The position numbers and the translations under genes are program-made. From Lachnospiraceae bacterium (GTDB lineage: Bacteria > Bacillota_A > Clostridia > Lachnospirales > Lachnospiraceae), in assembly GCA_017614185.1 (NCBI GenBank), contig JAGACI010000176.1, positions 1 to 8,666 on the forward strand: a DNA stretch of 8,666 nt, read 5' to 3'. Of this stretch, positions 5,872 to 8,666 are shown piece after piece (position 1 is the stretch's first letter; each line of letters opens with the position of its first letter). The notes beneath the pieces were generated by a model. It saw nothing but the letters and a program-made list of their open reading frames with translations, did no database searches and was not told where the DNA came from.

Positions 5872-7461
5872 ATGACTTGGAAAAAAACATGGTTTAGTTA
5901 TGTTATTTGGACTTTGTTTACTATCGCTGCGGCATTCTTCCTGACCCTCGGAACAGAATACTTTTTAGAATGCATATTTGACATCAGAAATATTAATTAT
6001 AACTTAGGTGGCGTGTGCCTGTGTTTAATCGTGGGCGCAGGCCTCTTTTTCGTTATTTCAAGGATTAAAAAGGGCATGGAAGGCAAGGAAATCAAGGCTT
6101 TTATTGCACCTTTAATAAGCCTTGTCATCATAGCTTTGGCTTTTACATGGGGTATTTATCTTAAAAACCTCGGAATTGTTTTAAAGGTTAATTCCGATGA
6201 CATCGCCAATGTAAAATACGTAACCGATGCTTATGTCGGCGGTGAAGGATTCTTCCTTACAAACAAATTCTCTGAGTTTGCATTTTCGGGAATTATGTTT
6301 GGAATCTTTTCGTTTATCGGAAACCATGCATTTGTAGCCATCTATGCACAGCTAATTCTTGAGCTTATTGCTTATATATTTGTTATCGCAGGAATCGTTA
6401 ATTTCTCAGGATGGTTTGCGGGAGCGGCATTTGCTGTATTGGCTTTCTGCCTTCCGGGAATGGTTAACTTATCGCTTTATCTTGACACATACTTTGTGTT
6501 CTTTGCGGCATTCGCCGTAATGTTTTTCTGGTTAAGTGTCATTTATAAGAGGGTTGAGACGAAGAAAACAGGGGCAGGAATAATAGTTTCTGTTATTCTT
6601 GCGGGTATTCTCTCGGGTGTCACCGCTTATGCTAATCCCTTTGGAGCTGTTCTTTTACTTCTTATGCTTGCACTTATGCTTGCCAACATGAAAGAAGACA
6701 ATCCAAAGATACTTATTTCACTTCTTGGAAGTCTTTGCTTTGTTGCTACATATGCAGCTTTAACATATTTCTTCGGACTTACTCCGGGATTAACGCTTAC
6801 TTTTAACTATTATCTTGGCTTAAGAATCATGCTTCCCATTGATACTTTTGCAATAGGAGCAGTTCTGATTCTCGGTGTTTTTGCTTTTTATGCTAAGAAA
6901 GATAAAGAAGCTTGCTTTGGAGGAATTATCTTATTCTTTGTAAGCCTTATTCTTATGCAGGTTGATATCTTTGCATATCAAAATTTTGGAGTGCTTCATC
7001 TTGGCCTTATTATGGCAGGAGCAATGTTTGTCGGAGCGTTACTCAGACGTGAGCCTGCTGTGGAAGTCGCCTTTGAAGATGAAGAAACTCTTGAAGAAGT
7101 TGACCTTGATGCTCCGGAACCCGAGGTTGCCGAAGAAAATGACGAACCTGCAGAAGAGACGGTTCCGGAAGAAGTTGCCGAGGTTATAGAAGAGGTGAGA
7201 GAAGATCTTCCAGAGGAGACTCCGGAAGAAGTTGCTGAAGTTGAAGAAGTAATCGAAGAGATTAAAGAAGATATTAAGGAAGAGCCTAAAGAGGAGCCTA
7301 AGCCTGAAGTTAAGGCTCCGGTTAAGTACTTTAATGTACCTATTAAGCTTCCTAAGAAGCATGAGAGCAAAGAGGCTGATTACGATCACGATATCGATGA
7401 AGCTTTGCTTAATGACTATGACATTGAGGTCGCTGATAACGACGACTTTGATATTTTGTAA
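5872..7461 (+). CDS. Polytopic membrane protein with acidic cytoplasmic tail, possible GT-C-like partner of the GT2
   Basis: I do not recognise a named family with certainty. Residues 1-392 hold about 11 to 13 hydrophobic helices. Positive charges (K4-K5, 64-75, 226-232, 342-345, R392-R393) put the N-terminus and the C-terminal tail in the cytoplasm. The third helix is followed by an external loop (98-133) with an Asp pair, SDD (108-110), placed like the catalytic acidic residues in the first large loop of GT-C and GtrII-type glycosyltransferases. The tail (393-529) is a Glu/Pro/Val-rich low-complexity stretch with a repeated PEEVAEV (432-438 and 451-457), then a basic patch with PIKLPKKH (490-497) and an Asp-rich end with two DYD triplets. 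It starts 20 bases after the GT2 gene behind GGGGG (5859-5863). Position and topology suggest transfer or flipping of the lipid-linked sugar made by the GT2, as YfhO is thought to work with CsbB. A transporter or scaffold is not excluded. Confidence 0.75.
   Translation: MTWKKTWFSYVIWTLFTIAAAFFLTLGTEYFLECIFDIRNINYNLGGVCLCLIVGAGLFFVISRIKKGMEGKEIKAFIAPLISLVIIALAFTWGIYLKNLGIVLKVNSDDIANVKYVTDAYVGGEGFFLTNKFSEFAFSGIMFGIFSFIGNHAFVAIYAQLILELIAYIFVIAGIVNFSGWFAGAAFAVLAFCLPGMVNLSLYLDTYFVFFAAFAVMFFWLSVIYKRVETKKTGAGIIVSVILAGILSGVTAYANPFGAVLLLLMLALMLANMKEDNPKILISLLGSLCFVATYAALTYFFGLTPGLTLTFNYYLGLRIMLPIDTFAIGAVLILGVFAFYAKKDKEACFGGIILFFVSLILMQVDIFAYQNFGVLHLGLIMAGAMFVGALLRREPAVEVAFEDEETLEEVDLDAPEPEVAEENDEPAEETVPEEVAEVIEEVREDLPEETPEEVAEVEEVIEEIKEDIKEEPKEEPKPEVKAPVKYFNVPIKLPKKHESKEADYDHDIDEALLNDYDIEVADNDDFDIL
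7165..7278 (+). repeat. Imperfect 57-bp tandem repeat in the acidic tail
   Basis: Two adjoining units of 57 bp (from 7165 and 7222) encode related 19-residue segments, each starting PEEVAEV and continuing with Glu/Val/Ile and Asp. The DNA of the first 21 bases differs at only two positions, both synonymous (GCC/GCT and GAG/GAA), so the copies arose by duplication and kept the protein sequence at their start. The later part of the units has diverged. Confidence 0.6.
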
Positions 7462-7479
7462 TACGCAGGAGTAGATTTT

Positions 7480-8666
7480 ATGAGTTTTAGAAAAGATTTT
7501 GTCTGGGGAGCAGCTACAGCTTCATATCAGGTTGAAGGCGCTGCTTACGAAGACGGCAAAGGATTAAATATCTGGGATGTTTACTGCAAAGATGAACGCT
7601 CGGATGTTTATGGCAAGCAAAACGGTGATGTTGCATGTGATCAGTATCACAGATATCCCGAAGATATTGAAATTATGAAAAGCCTTGGTATCAAGGCTTA
7701 TAGATTTTCTATAGACTGGGCAAGAGTAATTCCTGACGGAACGGGTGCAGTTAACGAGAAGGGCCTTAAATACTATGACAAGCTCGTTGATGCTCTTATT
7801 GACGCGGGAATCGAGCCTTATATAACCCTCTATCACTGGGATTTGCCCTTTGAACTTCAAAAGAAGGGCGGATGGCTTAACGAAGAGATAGTTTCATGGT
7901 TTGAAGACTATACAAGAGTTATCGCAGAACATTTTAAGGGCAAAGTCAAAAACTATTTCACTATTAACGAAATGAACTGCATCTTAAGCCTTGGGTATAT
8001 TACAGGCGAACATGCACCGGGATGGAAGGTTTCCAAAACAGAGTTCTTTATCGGCTGGAAGAATCTTATGATGGCTCACGGTAAAGGTGTCAGAGTTTTG
8101 AGGGAAGTCCTTGGCGATGATGCAAAGATTGGCTTTGCGGCATGCGGAACCACATATTATCCGACATCTGAAAGAAAAGAAGATATTGAGGCCGCAAGAA
8201 AGCTTACTTTTGAAGTGTTAAGCGATGACTTCGGCAAACTTCTTTTTAATTTTGGACTCTTTTCGGAACCTATTATGAAAGGAACTCTTGCAAAGGGCTT
8301 AAAAGAGAAGTTTAGTGAGTATTTACCTGATTTTACAAAAGAAGAGCTTGATGTAATTTCAAGCCCGGTAGATTTCTTCGGACTTAACATTTATAACGGC
8401 AATGAAGCCGAGGATTCCAAAGAAGGACCTAGAGAGATTCATTATCCTGACGGAATGCCTATGACCACAATGGGATGGCACGTAACGCCCAAATGCTTAT
8501 ACTGGGCGCCCAAGTTTATTTATGAGAACTATGGCAAACCCATAATTATTACCGAAAACGGAATGAGCAACACAGACTGGGTGGCTCTCGACGGTAAGGT
8601 ACACGATGGTCCCAGAGTTGATTTCCTTCACAGATACATAAAGGAATTGAAGAGAAGCGTGGAGGA
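7480..8666 (+). CDS. GH1 beta-glucosidase, 3' end beyond window
   Basis: The frame is open from the ATG at 7480 to the window edge, giving 395 codons of the usual 440 to 450. The ATG has AGGAG (7467-7471) 8 bases upstream and follows the membrane-protein gene by 18 bases. Family 1 glycosidases are retaining (beta/alpha)8-barrel enzymes that release sugars from beta-glucosides. Visible motifs are FVWGAATASYQVEGA (7-21) with sugar-binding Gln17, IDWARVIP (78-85), YHWDLP (118-123), the acid/base Glu164 in TINEMN, and the nucleophile Glu359 in ITENGM. The HWDLP form, rather than the HFEMP-like form, argues for free glucosides and not 6-phospho-glucosides, though the phosphate-site region is cut off. 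There is no signal peptide, so it acts in the cytoplasm on imported sugars. The acid/base motif reads NEM where NEP is nearly universal. No transporter gene is visible in the window. Confidence 0.93.
   Translation, partial: MSFRKDFVWGAATASYQVEGAAYEDGKGLNIWDVYCKDERSDVYGKQNGDVACDQYHRYPEDIEIMKSLGIKAYRFSIDWARVIPDGTGAVNEKGLKYYDKLVDALIDAGIEPYITLYHWDLPFELQKKGGWLNEEIVSWFEDYTRVIAEHFKGKVKNYFTINEMNCILSLGYITGEHAPGWKVSKTEFFIGWKNLMMAHGKGVRVLREVLGDDAKIGFAACGTTYYPTSERKEDIEAARKLTFEVLSDDFGKLLFNFGLFSEPIMKGTLAKGLKEKFSEYLPDFTKEELDVISSPVDFFGLNIYNGNEAEDSKEGPREIHYPDGMPMTTMGWHVTPKCLYWAPKFIYENYGKPIIITENGMSNTDWVALDGKVHDGPRVDFLHRYIKELKRSVE

Noticed and set aside
6996..7389. Two long antisense reading frames, one Ser-rich and one Phe/Leu-rich
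   Set aside because: They are the mirror of the Glu-rich, stop-poor coding of the acidic tail; they have no ribosome binding site and only low-complexity composition.
7480..8666. The last gene as a truncated pseudogene
   Set aside because: The frame is continuous with all motifs in order; it only runs out at the window edge.

Overview
The window looks like an ordinary chromosomal segment from an AT-rich Gram-positive bacterium of the Clostridia, most likely family Lachnospiraceae. This rests on strong AGG-type Shine-Dalgarno sites before most genes, GTG starts on two genes, AGA as the usual arginine codon, an ABC-F gene beside rex (as in Bacillus subtilis, where ydiF and rex lie close together), and a rex-linked coiled-coil protein plus an acidic-tailed membrane protein of a kind I associate with Lachnospiraceae. 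The family assignment is inference. All eight genes lie on the + strand with short gaps. I see no tRNA, rRNA, CRISPR array, insertion sequence or prophage gene, and no gene-free stretch over 70 bases.

Layout. Positions 2-1582 hold the 3' part of an ABC-F ATPase gene (YdiF-like). A consensus promoter (TTGACA, 17 bp, TATAAT) starts on its stop codon and leads into rex (1644-2285), a 200-residue coiled-coil protein of unknown function (2303-2905) and alanine racemase (2958-4085). A strong stem-loop sits just before alr. A second promoter of the same build (TTGACG, 17 bp, TATATT) starts on the alr stop codon and leads into yebC (4152-4883), a GT2 polyisoprenyl-phosphate glycosyltransferase (4892-5851), a polytopic membrane protein with a long acidic cytoplasmic tail (5872-7461) and a GH1 beta-glucosidase cut by the window end (7480-8666).

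How the genes may work together. The first group joins a ribosome-associated ATPase, the NADH/NAD+ sensor Rex and D-alanine supply for peptidoglycan. A Rex-box-like sequence lies across the rex -35 element, so rex probably represses itself and perhaps the two genes behind it. The second group starts with a translation factor or regulator (YebC) followed by what looks like a two-gene envelope glycosylation module: the GT2 enzyme would charge a lipid carrier with sugar, and the membrane protein would use or move that lipid-linked sugar. That protein is the least understood item here; its tail ends in a compact basic-then-acidic motif that deserves attention. The most informative non-gene signals are the two promoters whose -35 box contains the upstream gene's TGA stop codon; these are the only two genes in the window ending in TGA.
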